A DNA stretch of 64,000 bases from Ctenosaura bakeri (taxonomy: Eukaryota > Chordata > Lepidosauria > Squamata > Iguanidae), in the NCBI GenBank assembly GCA_948474755.1, contig CAOLHI010001241.1:186001-250000 (forward strand), written 5' to 3'. Position numbers and translations under genes: made by a program. Positions 10,885 to 23,824 of this stretch are shown one piece after another. A model generated the notes under the pieces. The model was not told the DNA's origin, did not search any database, and saw only the letters and a list, made by a program, of their open reading frames with translations. Position 1 is the stretch's first letter, and each line of letters opens with the position of its first letter.

Positions 10885-11059
10885 GCGGCGGACGAGAAAG
10901 AACTGAGGAGAGACCGTTGCTCGGCGGGAGGAGCATGCGCAGTACCGGCGTGGGGGAGGGGTTCCCGCCAAGCGAACAAGCTCTAGAAGTTTCCGAACGC
11001 TACCGCGCAGGCGCTAAAGCTCCTAGTGTATGAAGGCACAGAGACCACGAAGAAGAAGC
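10885..11059. repeat. DIRS inverted terminal repeat, 5' side of element
   Basis: Reverse complement of 5014-5167, plus a 17-bp outer tip ending CGAAGAAGAAG. It contains the element's 5' leader and presumably its promoter. I see no clear TATA box in the sense direction. The right flank resumes AT-rich DNA at 11060. Confidence 0.9.
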
Positions 11060-11204
11060 AGAATCTTCACAGTTAGATTCTTCTAGAAATAAATGGTTGT
11101 TCCTAAATTCAGTTTGTTTTGGAAATTTGTGTACCTTTATAAAACATGAGTTCAAATCCATTACTGGGCAGGTCTTAAGATACCGTCATACCTCAGTTAA
11201 CAAA

Positions 11205-11620
11205 GGCCCTTTCTGCATCCTACCTTCTTGCATGGTCCTCCAGTGGTGATCCGAGCAGCAGCTCAGCCAGGAAGGGAGCACAACGGCAGTGCTCCCCTCT
11301 GCACAAGACTGACTCCCTATGGAAGGGAATGTGATGGAGATGCCACTTCCTTCTGCAGTGCAGCCAGGTACTTTCCCAGGCTGGACTGGGGCAGGTAGTG
11401 CTGCCATCATGTTTCCAGACCTTCTGTAGGACAAGTAAGTACGGGATGGTGGCACAATCACAGGTCATTGATAGGGAAAACCCATCAATTATTTAATCCA
11501 TGATCATGCCACCCGGGATAAGAGGGAGTGGGACTGTGACAACATCATGCAGAAGCATTGTCATGGTCCCACTCCTCTCCCATCCCCATGCTGGAATGGG
11601 AGGGCACTGCAGAAAGGGCC
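11205..11620 (+). mobile_element. Short non-autonomous DNA transposon, GGCCC family (copy B2)
   Basis: 416 bp with inverted ends GGCCCTTTCTGCA and TGCAGAAAGGGCC. It interrupts copy A of the unnamed repeat right after GTTAACAAA. Inside, a pyrimidine tract ending CTGCAG (to 11358) is followed 76 bp later by AAG|TAAGT at 11435, the putative exon cassette shared by the family. Between them lies an imperfect palindrome. Confidence 0.8.
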
Positions 11621-12022
11621 AACATCTCTGATAAGCTCCTTCTTACAAAGTCTTTTCCCAATTGCACAGCCTTCTTTCTTCCTGCTTTTCTTCTACCTAG
11701 CTGGAAGGGTCTTTTTCAGCATCACCACTGGGAGGATGGTGAAGTATCACTACAGTGTCATCTTCCAGCAGCATGACTGTAGTGAACAATACAAAGGTGG
11801 AGCTGAGAAAGAATAGGATTTTACTCCAGCATACACTGTTGTGGCTGTTACAGCTATGTAACTACACCTGCCTACAACAGCAAGGTAAATAGCATCTGCC
11901 ACCAGAATCCTTACTCAACATGCAGGATTAGTATAATAGAAAAGGGCAAAAACAGATAATACTGCCTCAGCATTTGGCCCCTGCATGTTAAAAAAAATGC
12001 ACGGATTTATAAGTTTGGCCAC

Positions 12023-12798
12023 TGTGACAAACCTCATGGGAGGGGGTCTTGACAATAGAACCTCCTTGGCAACTGAGAGTGTTTAAGCTGACTGGCTGGT
12101 GAAATGGAACCTTGGATAGCCCAGGGGAGGAGATGGTGGAAAGAGGAAAAATAACAGATTTTAACTGTCTGGTGTGTGGAGGAGTGTGAGTTGTGGTGTG
12201 TTTGGGAGACGTTGGAGATTTGAAGAACTCTGTGGGAGAGAGAACTGAGAAATTGGGTGTATGAAAGATAGTGGATGAATTGAAAGAGAGAGAGAGAGAG
12301 AGAGAAAGAAGGGTATTCTGTTTATAAACATTTAGATACAAAACACATTTAAAGTGACAGTGTTACAATAAATGTTTGAAGTTCTGTGTTCCTTAAAACA
12401 GTGTCACAGAGTCTCATTCTGAATCCTGGGATATACACACTACCAATAATATCATCTTGACCTTAGGGCCAACAGTACTACAGTCTTGGAAAATATAACT
12501 CACTGCTGATCCTTACATCTAAGAGAATGGCAAATGTAGGGAAGGCAGTAAAGGGGGAGAGTCCTGAAATGAAGAAGCCAAGGGGGGACAAGAGTGAGGA
12601 AGGGACTGCATTCTCAGAGAGGGAGAACTGAGGCAGATCTGTTTGTCCTGGCCCTGGCATGATTCAGAAATCTCCCTGGCTGTTCAGACCTGAACACAAA
12701 GAGGTGTCAGGCTGGGCAGGCCTTAAGTGTGAGGCTTGGGTGTGCCTTTCGCACTCGGCACTGATGGGTGGTGGTTTTGTCCATGCACACGTTTTATA
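12023..12798 (+). mobile_element. 776-bp insertion with 5-bp GCCAC target duplication, LTR-like
   Basis: Delimited by comparison with the uninterrupted copy B: GCCAC lies at 12018-12022 and again at 12799-12803. The insert begins TGTGACAAACC, contains an (GA)n run at 12285-12304, a TTTATAA at about 12319 and AATAAA at 12368, and a TGTCACA near 12402 that mirrors its start. These suggest a solo LTR of a 5-bp-duplicating retroelement. However, the right end reads ATA rather than the usual CA, so the class is uncertain. Confidence 0.5.
12285..12304. repeat. (GA)n microsatellite
   Basis: About ten GA units inside the 776-bp insertion. Confidence 0.9.
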
Positions 12799-12960
12799 GC
12801 CACCAAATCAAAAATCATGAGAAAAGTGGGGCTGGTGGAAGAAAAAGTCCTCCCAGAATGCATTTTGTAAGAAACTGTCAAGTGGTCACTAGAAATTTCA
12901 GAGTGTTTTTGCCTATTTACACAAACTTTACCTGACCCACTTATTTCTTTTCACTTGTGC

Positions 12961-15900
12961 ATAATGTCAGTCTGCTTCATTAACTTAGGCGTACATGGGT
13001 ATGACTAAAAGCTCCAGCCATTTTTCTCACCCTCTCTCAGACCTCCGCTGAGTAACTGAACATGATACGTAAAAATGAATTCAAATATTTCAAAACTGAA
13101 AATAATCCTAAAAGTACAAAACTATAAAGGTAGTGAAACCAAACCAATACTATATCCCTGTCCCTGTCTTAACAGCTATGATTGTTCTTTGTTTCCATTA
13201 AGACCATATACCATAAACCACATTTTTGATGGCATCATTTATGAAGGTTAAATATTGTCAGCTTTCATATACATGGAGTGTATGAATTAAAAATATAACT
13301 GGTAAGTAGTGCTATGGATGAAATGAAATGTTCTCAGTACTGCAGCTAAAATCAAACTGGCAGTAAGCTGGGAAAGCAAGTTTATTATTCGGGTTGGTTT
13401 TGCCACAATATGATTCTAAGCAGAAATCCAGCATATTTTCCACCAGGGGTCTAGCTCTGAACCAGAACTAATTGTTCATTTTAATTATGTCCCTTTCATC
13501 TTGACTTTCCTCTGCTCCTGTCACACTTTACTCCCTCTGCAGCTTGCTCTGCCAGTCTCCTGCTCCCTCTGTTAACTTTTCATAGTAAGATCAGTATCTT
13601 TGTGTCCAGAGTTATTTCTAATATTGACCTCCAGAGTGTTGCAAAATATTTATGTCAGACTTTTGCCTCTTCAGCAGTCCTGTTCAGTACTTTGTGATCT
13701 TTTTTGTTTCTTCCCTAATTGCTCATGAAAAAATTAAACACCCGAATTATAAATACATTACCAGACAACAATATGAAATTATTTTTATCCTGTGTGTATG
13801 AACAGAAGCAATAGAGGACAGTATAGTTCAATGTCAGCCATTTTCTGACTTGTACTTTGTGTTATACTTTGTATTCTTGCATGACAGAGACTACAAGAGT
13901 TCAGAATTAAGCAATGTTTGTTGTATATTTTGGTTCAATCCTAACTTTCCTTATTGTGGATCAGATCCATGCAAAGCAGGTTTGAAATTCAAATTCTACA
14001 AGTGCTTGTGTCAAAAGTAAAATAATAATTTTCTTTCACTATAATTTAATTTCCCCTTGCCCCATTTTTGCAGATACTAAGATATTTGGCTTAATAAGAG
14101 CAGGATCATTTTATTTTGAAGTGGAAAGAATGATAAGAAATTTTGGTGTCTAAAAAAAAAAAAAAGTATAGGTGAAGCAATATTATAGGGGTGCACTGTC
14201 AACTTCTCAGACATGAAATACATTCCAATAAGTAGTCCCAAAGATTCTATCAGCTTTCAGCAATGACAGTGCCAAAACATTTACCTAAAAAACTCTTACA
14301 AGTACTGCAACAAAACTAGGTAAATATTCTATTGTTCCTCTTTCAGGCAAGTATTCCAGGTAGCTTTAGAAGAAGTGTTTCTTGCTCTGATTTACTGCCA
14401 TTCTTCAATTTTATTTTAATCAACAAAGTAGGATTCACAATTTTTTTTTAAAAAAATAGGCAATTTCTTGACCTAGCATGTCCACATATTAATGAAGAAC
14501 CTAAATAATAGTCAAAATAGATGCTCATTTGTGCACATTTGTATGTCTAATAAATGCAGACAAGATACTGTGTTCATCCTAGTGAGCAACTAGAATAATA
14601 CGTTCAATATTATCATGATATATAAATGGTTAAACAGCGGCTATATTGCACTATGTACTGAAATCTGATACGTTTGCTTTAATATATTAAAACTCTCTAT
14701 GATCTATGACTGCATTTCAACTTATTTTGAGAACACCTGCATATTACAGTAATAACCATCTACACAGACGAACCACTCTTCCTAAAATCAAAAGAAAATG
14801 AAAAGTGAATCTCTGCTGTTCCAGCTGTGGATAGGAGACACAATTTTTAAAAATTAAAAGAGCTCCCTTTCAAGGCTACAGGTTCCTGCCTGTGTAGCAG
14901 ACTCCCTACAATGATGTTCTCATTTAAAGGTCTGACATGACTGACTTCACCTGGAAAGTTATCCATTATTGGTTGGCAGTAGATAAACCCATCAAAAGAT
15001 GTTACAAATAAGTAAGAATTTATTTGAAAAGTGACATTATCCTATTCCTGTCAGGAAGTGGGAGCAAAGTAGCCAGCAGTTTATTAGATTTACAAAGAGG
15101 GAAACTGTTTGGAAGTAGATATTTTTAAGGTCAGCATCTTTAATCCAGAGCTGTGGCAGCAGATTTGATGTTTCCTAAATGGTAGCCTTTATCAGCAATC
15201 TGGTTTGGTCAATTCATTTTTTCCCCTCACACACAGTGACACTAAACTGGAGGAACAGAACAAGGAGATATCTTGCATTCAGTTGCATTCATTTCCTATT
15301 ACTAGTGTCTGCATCGCTATCAACAACCAGAATGGATAAAATCCTTAAAGAAGAAAAAAAGTGACCCGCAGTATATGGATAGCTCTGCAGAACAGAAAGA
15401 GTGGTGTGTTCAGCCAACTAAGCAACACCTTCCAGCTGGACTAAAAATATGCTCCTTCCCTTTCCCATCTTCCTCTATCCAATTTGCCTCATGCCTAATG
15501 CCTAATGCCTATCAGCCTGCTTATTCTATGGATCCTTTAGACAGAGATGATGCTGCAAATATTATTTCAGGATGTTTCATGGAAATTATCTCAGAATGTT
15601 TCATGGCTAAGGACTACTGCAGGTACTGGTACTTCTGATAACAGTCCATTCATTTACTCTGCATGTCATGTCTTATGTAGCCAACAAGTAAATGGACACA
15701 CTGGGGTAAGCAAAAGGGTAAAAGGATAAGGGAGGACTCTCCTTCTCTCTTTGCAACACTTCCTTCACCACCTCAGAAGTGAAGAATGTTTGCCAAATTT
15801 CTCAGCCTTACTGAGGATGAGAATCTTGAAGACAGTCTATAGCTGTGAGATTTTTCATAGTTTGGAACTTTGCTGCAAAATGTTTATTACTGAAAAAACA

Positions 15901-16262
15901 ACATTTTGCACAGAAATAAGTGTATTTTTCATGAAAGATATTGATGTTTGTACATCAAAACTTTTGTGCAAACCATGTTTTTTCCCAAGCTTTTTTTTTT
16001 TTTTTTTTTTTTTTGCAAAAAGTCCCCAAATGCCACCCAAAATCACAAAACTTCTTGTGATCTCATTCAGCAGGGGGGATAACCTCTTAAACTATTCGTT
16101 TTTGCTTGCAAGAATGTAAAAATGAAATGATGAACGACTTACACCCTTAATCACAAGTCTTCTGTATTCCTTATGTGTAATGGCTAGCGTCCACATGGTG
16201 AGTGTAGCATTCAGGGTATTCTCTTGAACTACAGCATTATCATTCACTGGGAGATCATTCTC
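12961..16262. other. AT-rich non-coding stretch
   Basis: No gene or classifiable repeat is seen. A poly-A run lies at about 14151-14165 and a 24-base poly-T at 15991-16014. The latter could be the tail of a minus-strand retroposed sequence, but I see no recognisable body to its right. Short open frames here show no domain features. Confidence 0.45.
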
Positions 16263-16270
16263 TGTACCTT

Positions 16271-16432
16271 GTTGTTGTTGTGTGCCTTCAAATCGTTTCT
16301 GACTTACAACGACCATGAGGTGAAACTATACAGGGTCACCTAGTGGGTTTCCATGGCTGAGCAGGTAATTGAACCCTGATTTCCAGGGTTGTAGTCCAAC
16401 ACTCAAACCACCATACAACACTGCCTCTCCTA
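16271..16432 (-). mobile_element. ACA-type tRNA-derived SINE, internally shortened
   Basis: Reading the minus strand gives a tRNA-like head, a body containing CCATGGAAACCCACT, and a tail of ACA units (seen here as GTTGTTGTTG at the left). Matching 8-bp TGTACCTT flanks at 16263-16270 and 16433-16440 are the target-site duplication. The copy lacks part of the middle of the body compared with the copy at 56887. Insertion used a LINE partner's machinery, by family knowledge. Confidence 0.88.
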
Positions 16433-16440
16433 TGTACCTT

Positions 16441-19400
16441 ACCAAAATACAAATATGTAGGATGGAGCCATGTTCATTAAAATGATATCAAATTGATACA
16501 ACTGTGTAAAGTAGTTGCACGCATAATAATCATATACTCAGGGTCAGCACTGGTGGATTTTACAAATCAGTACTTTAAAATAACAACTATGGGAAAGGGA
16601 AAATCACTGTTAACTGTGGAAGTATTTTAAAGACGTTTCGTCTTTGTGGCATGTTCTCAGTAAAATCTCTCCACTCCAATAGATGCTATTTACCATGGGA
16701 AAAAGCTGCTATTGATGCAAACAGCAACTTCTCTCCTTGGGCAAATAGGTCCTTTAGAAATGTGGTTCAAGGTGGAAGGCAAAAAAAGAAAAAAGAAAAA
16801 AAAGAAAGCAAAAGCCTTTTTTCCATCATGACATGGTTCCAAACTTGATTGCCCCCACCCTTGTGGTGACTGGTTGTAGTAAAAACAAGGTTGTTACACG
16901 CATGCACACATTTCCTGCCTCATTTAATTTGGTTCACAGTGTCACACTCAGCCACAAAAAGAGAGGAGAAGAGTAAAGGAAGGAACATGCCAAAGATATT
17001 GCCATGACTGGCTCTAGGTTTTAAGTGCCCTGGGGGAAAATACCCTCTGGTGCGTTGCTTCCTATGCTTATTGTCTTCCCTAGGCTTGTCTGGCTGGCAG
17101 GAGGGGCTGGCAGTAACACTTCAAGGGTATCTAACTAGTTTTATTTGGTACCATACACCAAATATAGTAACACTCTGAGGCACTCTTCTTATGCTCCAAC
17201 TGTTCTAATCTGGCAACACACTAATTCTCTGTTGTCTCAACTTTTTGGATCACTTTGAAAATGTCCCAGTTTCTCTCTCCTCTTCCCACTTTTCCCTTTT
17301 GTCTTCAGATAACTTCCGTTGCTGCAAACTGAGTTCAAAGTGCAAAAGAAGTTCTGCATTCCACTAACTCAGCTGGAAGAAAAGAGAGGGTAGAATCTTT
17401 TAGTAGGTTCAGGCAAAAGAAACTGTTTCTGCCTGTCCTAGCTTGTGTGTTCTTCCTCATTAATAACTTTTGCCCCAATATTATGTTCCTTAGTCAAATG
17501 CATCCCAGTTTTTCTGTGAAATGTTGGAGGTTTTGATTCTGTGAAATTAAAATGAAGGTTTAATGATCCAGCTGTCCCACCTTTGTCTGATGAAAGGTCT
17601 GGAGCAAGGTGGAATGTCTGTTTCTAGTGCTGGGCCTAGATGCTATGCTTCTCTGGAGGAGGTGCAAGAGGGATACTACATTTTCTCCAGTCAGGTGAGA
17701 GGTGGGGGCAGGAAAAAGCAAAGAGACATGTAAGCAGGAGATGCCCTCATTACTTTTTCTAAAAGTAATGATTTACTTTTTTTTTTTAAAGACATGCAAA
17801 TACTGCAGCATTCTGCTCCAGCAGTTGGGAACTGGGTTAGCAAGAAAAAGTAAATGTGTTTATGATGATCAATTGTGTCCCTATTGCCTACTGAACATCA
17901 CTGAGACTATTGCTATGGTCCTACCATTAGTCAGAGTGGGTGGCTGCCTCTGGTAAAGGATGCTAAGGGAGGGAAGTGGTGGTCAGGTGTTAGATGGTCT
18001 ACTCTGAGCCTCCTAAACTATTTGCTGCCCTCATATAGAGGATGATACTGCTACACTCCCTGTCTTGAGGTAAAATTCGGACATTGATCTGACAGCTGGG
18101 AGTTTCTCCTATGCCTCAGACAGCAAAATGTCTTGAGTCATCTCCCTCCAGGGGGAAGATAGATAGCAGGTGGATTGGCTATGGCAAAAGAGAAAAACGC
18201 TTCAGGATACTTACTGTGTTCAGAAAGGAAAGAGTAGTCTTTTAAATAAAGATACGTATCTGTGAACACATACTGTTTGGATAAAAATCCACTTCACCCT
18301 TGCTCAAAAGAAAGACAAATAACTAAAGCCTGAGAAGCAGCTGCAAACAGTAGCCATTGAGAAGACGGGACAGGAAAAGGGATTAGCTGTGATCCTGCTG
18401 GGATCTAAGCCTCTTCCTCCTTCCATTTCTCTAGGGAACATAGGAGGGGACTTTGCTCCCATAAATATAAACCAAGGGAAGTGGCATTATTTGAAAATGA
18501 GTGTAGCAATGTCACTTTTGCCCTTTTAAAATTTTTGTTCTAAGCAAAGAGAGCTGTCTCTTTGCCATATTTTCCCACTGAACTAGTGATAATATTCATA
18601 GTTTCTCATACTTAGGCTGTGACTAGCTGTGTCAATGTCTAGATGCTTCTAAATGAATGTACACATTTTCAATTATGTTAGCTAGAAAAGCGTAGTAATG
18701 AATCTGTCTTTCACTCATTTCTCAACACTATTATAAAAAATAAATACATAAACAAAACAAGCTAGCTAGTTGCTAAAATGCTGAGTTCAAATGAAGTGTT
18801 CAAGAGTTCTATCATGATATATATCACTTCAGGCCACTTACGGAAATGGAAAACACTGGCATATGCCCTTTTGTTTCTTAGGCATGGCTGATAAACATTA
18901 TTTCTGCTTTCAAAGCAGAATGAAGAGATTATTTGGGACTAGACTGATATGTAGTTGAGTCTGAAAGGCTTCCAAAAACATTTCAAGCAAAACTAGTACA
19001 ATACTAAAAGAAATAAAAATAGTAAAATGAAATTGCAGCCAATTCATACCTTACCTAAGACCTTACCTAGATAACAGGACCAACAAGACCTGGTAAATTC
19101 AGTTGGAATGACTTCTCTGTAGCAATGTATAGACGGTAAATTCATGCTTCTTTTTTTACTTTTGTCAAAAACAAGTCAAAATGCAAGCATGTCATCAATG
19201 TTTCTTGTGTAGAAAATGCACAAAGCCAAGATAAGGACACCAAGCAAATATTCTAAGCCTTTAAGAAACCAAACGGAATAACACAGCATGAGATACATAA
19301 TACGAAATTGGTCTTCCTTTTTTTTAAAAAAAAAGGAGGGGGAAGAACCAGTAGCATGGGAAGAAAAACACATTTGCTCTATATGAGATGAACTGTCACC

Positions 19401-22400
19401 CATCCTCCCACTCCAAATCTATAGTAATTTCTACAGGAGCAGCCCACACAAGGAAGTATTTAGTAATGCATGGGTGGATACCAAAGGAATAGTAGAATCT
19501 GTTTGGGTGTTATTTGGACCTTGTAAAATACTTTTGTTCTTTATATCCTATCTTTCTTTTAAATCATCTTTTAATCTTGACCCTGTTCCTCAATATGAGT
19601 ACACTCAGATGTTTCATTTAGTTTTATATCCTTCCCCATGTATTATTGAGTCTCTGAAGCCTCCGTCTTACATAAAAACCAGAATCTTATTGCCTCTGCA
19701 AACTGAATGGAGGAAAGAGGAAACCAGGCATTATTGCACAATTTCCATTGCTTCCCCCATTCTACCACACAGAATTTATTTTCCCTCCTTGGCATCACTT
19801 TGTACAACCCTGCTTTTGTATAACCCTGCTTTTCAGATCATTTTTCTTCCCCATTTACTTTAGACAGAAAAGGATTTTTGTTTCCCACATTTATCTATTC
19901 AATAAGTGACGACATTCTGTATTGACAGAAATAAAAGAGAGGGAGTGTCCCAGGATGAATTTATTTCTTTGTACATACCTAAAGAATTAGTAGTTCTGCC
20001 CAGGAATGTACATCTGTGTAATCTGAGCTACTTAAAAAAAATACAGTGTAAAACGGTGTTAAGGAGTTTAATTTGGATTTTACCATCTAAAAGGTAAGGC
20101 TGGTAATGCTCCTATATGGAAACAAATCTAAATCTACTTACTTAGGAGTAAAACCCATCGAACTGTGTGTGGTCATAGCAACTGAATGCTATGCACTACC
20201 ATGTAATGAAAAGTAGAGTTATATTGTGCATGCCTAGAATTAAAATAACTTACTCTTGCAAATTGTTTCACATAGTTTTCTGTTGTATTGCTATATGTTG
20301 TCTAAAAGATACTAAAATGATGCATGTATGTATGTGTGTTCTTGATGTCTTGAACATAAATTAATGAACACAAACATAAGTGGCTTGAACATAAATAGAC
20401 AGCTGTTTATACCAACAGTTTGACATGATGCTTCACTGTTCCAAAATCTGAAAAGAATTGTAAGATACATCTTCAATTCAATCCTCTTATTTTACATGTG
20501 GTAATTTGGAAGCAGGCTTTTTTGTTTTGACTTTTTCTATGTGCACCCCTCTAGTAAATACAGTCTGCATATAAAATGTATGTCCTATCCCATAAAGAAT
20601 TGCTCTATGGAAGTCTGTGAAAGTTTCTATATTAGGCACTGTCTATCTGTACATGGCAATATGCCACAGAATTCTATTCCTCCCTGTAGAATTTTGAAGT
20701 GTTATGGCATCTCTAAAATAAAGCCAAATCAGCTCTGATGGAGTAGTATTGCTATATTTATAAACTGACTTTTACTGAGGTCCTATAGAAAACAATAGAA
20801 TTTCCTGGGTAGTGTGGTGGTGGTGGTTTGGGGGTAAATTGTTGGGTATTCAGGAAGACTCTGGCTTTTGATGTCTCTTTATCTGACTACTCACTCTTTC
20901 CATGGTTCCGAATTAAGGACAAGTTCCATCAGTTCAATGGGGATCCCACTCTTTCGTCAGTTCTTCTTGCCTACGGAGGCTCACTTGGAACTGCATGCAT
21001 GTGTACACTGCTTGCAAAGTGAGCTGAGAGGGGGAGAAAGGCACCAAGCTGGCTGAGACACTTTAACAGCAATGCGTGCATGGTCAGTCCTAAGTGACCC
21101 TCCATAAGACCTCATATTCCCTACAATACAGTACGTGGATTTTGTTTGTCATTCCATTTTGTGACAGTGCTGTAGTCCCACACCTGTCAGACAAATGAGG
21201 GAAGCCTGTATTTTGCGTGCTATTCCTGCTTACTCTCCCAGTCATTCATAATGTGAGTCTCATTCCAGTTCATCCAACCCACTTATTTATTCTACTTTTC
21301 CTTTCCCCTTCTTTCTTTGACATTCTTCATTCCTATCACCTCTTTTCCTCAGCTACCTAGTCTTTATACTCTATATGGCTTTTCTCTGTTGTCAAAGAAT
21401 GCATCAATAGATATGGAGGCCAAGACCAAGGGCATAATGGCAGTGCAGAAAGTGATGCAATGCCACAGAACTATAGGTTGGTGGAACAGATGAGTCTGGA
21501 ATACAATCTCTCCTGCTGCCCAATCACCAATGGTAGTTTGGAACTGTAGACAATTTGTTCTCAATCTTAGTCAAATCTTTGTTCACGCTGTTTCATTTAT
21601 CAAGTGTGGAAAAGTGTGGAAAAGTATGTTTCCCAACTAACAGGTTGGGAGAGAGCTGGGAGTTAGTTAAGGCTTCACTCAGGTCCTTTCTGGGCCCATA
21701 TATACTGAGTTCCAGCCCCACCTACAGTCATTCAGCTTCAGTCATCTTCCCTACTTACTTTCTCTCATTGTTTGGGGATATGTATAGATTATTGTTTTCT
21801 GGTGGTGTCAAACTGCTAATCTACATTGTTACAACTTTGGGTGGTTTGAGCATGGGAGCCGCATCTAGTTGGGGGTAAGTAGGGCCCTGTGCAAACATCA
21901 TACTCAATAATCAAGGGACACTGAGGATGAAAGCAACCAGATCATGAGTAGCTCAGGGAAAGGTGGCTATGCCTCAGTCCCAGATGGCAGAGGAACCACA
22001 CAGTGGCTTACATCCAAATAGATTCCTGCATTTGTAATTCTGCACTACCCAGTTGGTAGGCTGGGTGAATGGCATTCTATTGGCCAGCAGATGGACCAAC
22101 TGATTAATGGGCTGCCATCAGCTCATTGCTGGGTCAACCAGTGCCTCGGTTCAGACCCACGCTGTGGGCCAAGCCTATTCAGCTGTAACAAAGTTATGAC
22201 ATTTTCCATTCCAACAAAATTGGTTTATGTTCATTCTTGCTAAACATGGAGCCTCACCTCCATCAGTGGGTCCATAACATAATGCTTTCTCTTGATTTAA
22301 AGTGTGCAGATATTTACACTATCCATCTTCAAAGCATTGGCCTTCTCTGGTCCCAGTCATGTCTCAACATTTGTATTTCTAGTCATGCTTGCTGTGACAT

Positions 22401-22879
22401 AAATAAGAATTGTCCTTTGTACGTAGACACACTATTTACATACCTAGCATAGAAATGAACTGTATGTTTTTCAGAGATCTTTGTGGGTGTAATTCACTTC
22501 TGTAAGCTAAGCGAAGAGATATTTTGTCCTTCTCCATGATCCCCTAGACTACTAGGTTTCCATAGACGGGGAGTGAGGAGTGAGAAGTCTGTCCTATTAG
22601 ACCTCCATGGACTCTTTTATGTCATTCAACTCTGGAGGCTCTGTAATCTCTTCTGATTCTTCCATTGACACCACCCTGAATCTCCCAGTGATTACGAATG
22701 TGGGTTCAAAGTGACTAAACTAAAAAAGTTCTTATGAAATTCCTGAAGGACACTATAGTGACAACAGCTGAATAGTAGAATTTCCCTAACATTGGCAAAA
22801 TTGTTTACAATATAGCTTACCAATCCTTCTATAACTTTGTAATCTTTGTACACCAAGATAGACACAATAATCTATTAAC
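16441..22879. other. AT-rich non-coding stretch
   Basis: No gene is recognised. Open frames such as 19474-19863 have a composition expected by chance in AT-rich DNA. I see no inverted-repeat elements, SINEs or LTRs here. Short ATGT units occur near 20320. Confidence 0.45.
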
Positions 22880-23824
22880 TAAGGCCCTTTTCACATGAGG
22901 TAATTAAAATGGGGCAGTGCAACCTCTAACGGAGGTCGTTTACACCGTGGAGTGTGCTGGGTCGTATATAATTTTTCAGGTCCACACCCCAAACCGCTCT
23001 GAAGCGACCGGAAGTGGTGGCGCCGCGTGTTTTTTAAAAACCTGGAAAAAAGTGGTTTTATTTCCCCGAAGCGCGCTATTGCGTACGTGCTCATTTGTGT
23101 AGAAGCGCAGAAATGCACCAATGCGTGCATGAGATCAGTGGAGGGCGGGCTGTGGGCATGGACAGCTTCAGAGGTTGGTCCCACCCCACAAAGAACAGGA
23201 CGGCACCATTTTTTAATCCTCGGAAAGCTGTTTAGAGCTACAGCAGGAAAAAAGAAAAAAGATTGCAGGTACGTAGTTTGGATTAAAATGAATATGTTTT
23301 TATCTTTATCAGTTTAAAATGAGTTCTGCATGTGGGCATGGAGCTGTTGTCAGTTCTGGAGGCTGGGGATATGCAGTTGGTGGGCTTTTATTTAGGGGGT
23401 ACTGCTGAATGCCTTCTCCTTCCTCTTATCTGAACAAAAGACTGCCTGTTCTCTCCCCTGATCTGATGGCACGCCCATATCCCCCTTAATTATTTTTAAA
23501 ATAGCCTCCATGTGTTGGCTGGCATGCTGTATGGGACCTACAGTATTTTCCCTTTCCTTTACCCCTCCTGGAAAATCAACTCCTTCCTCATATAAAAGGC
23601 AATATACTATTGCTCCTTCAAAAACACCATCAACATGACCTTGTGCAGGGAGAAATGGGACATGCAGTCATTCCTGTGGGATGGGCACTCTAAAGCCCAT
23701 CTCTCTGCCCTGAAAGAGATGGGACAAGTGGTCTTTCGAGTTTGACCAGTGGGCAACGCTTCCCCTGCCCCTCAGCCAGCATTCGGCATTCAGCACTCTA
23801 GGAAGTCTCACACAAAAGCAACAG

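Larger units (their letters stand above)
4966..11059 (-). mobile_element. DIRS-type tyrosine-recombinase retrotransposon, near full length
   Basis: A 6.1-kb GC-rich, CpG-rich element in AT-rich DNA. In minus orientation it reads inverted terminal repeat, Gag, RT-RNase H, methyltransferase-like domain, tyrosine recombinase, internal complementary region, inverted terminal repeat. There are no long terminal direct repeats and no integrase with a DDE core. Instead a tyrosine recombinase is present, which defines the DIRS order. No target duplication is visible, as expected for recombinase-mediated insertion. AAG triplets lie at both ends and inside the complementary region, and may form the crossover core. 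Inverted repeats differ by about one substitution plus small indels over roughly 150 bp, so the copy is young. Two reading-frame breaks (near 10.40-10.44 kb and 6.66 kb) probably make this copy non-autonomous. Confidence 0.93.
11166..12960 (+). repeat. Unnamed interspersed repeat, copy A (split by two insertions)
   Basis: Three pieces (11166-11204, 11621-12022 and 12799-12960) align in order with copy B at 39947-40490. Shared landmarks are CCTCAGTTAACAAA, a GGATT/CTATAA...GGCCA segment, and the block with ATCATGAGAAAAG before GCTGGTG. Copy A is interrupted by a short DNA transposon (11205-11620) and a 776-bp insertion (12023-12798). I do not recognise the family. No coding potential is seen. 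Confidence 0.7.

Noticed and set aside
4966..11059. Endogenous retrovirus or gypsy element
   Set aside because: RT and RNase H are present, but there are no LTRs and no DDE integrase. The tyrosine recombinase, inverted repeats and ICR identify DIRS.
15855..16046. Minus-strand frame with a lysine run
   Set aside because: The lysines come from the 24-base poly-T tract.
19474..19863. Plus-strand 129-codon frame
   Set aside because: No domain, no splice context, and chance length.
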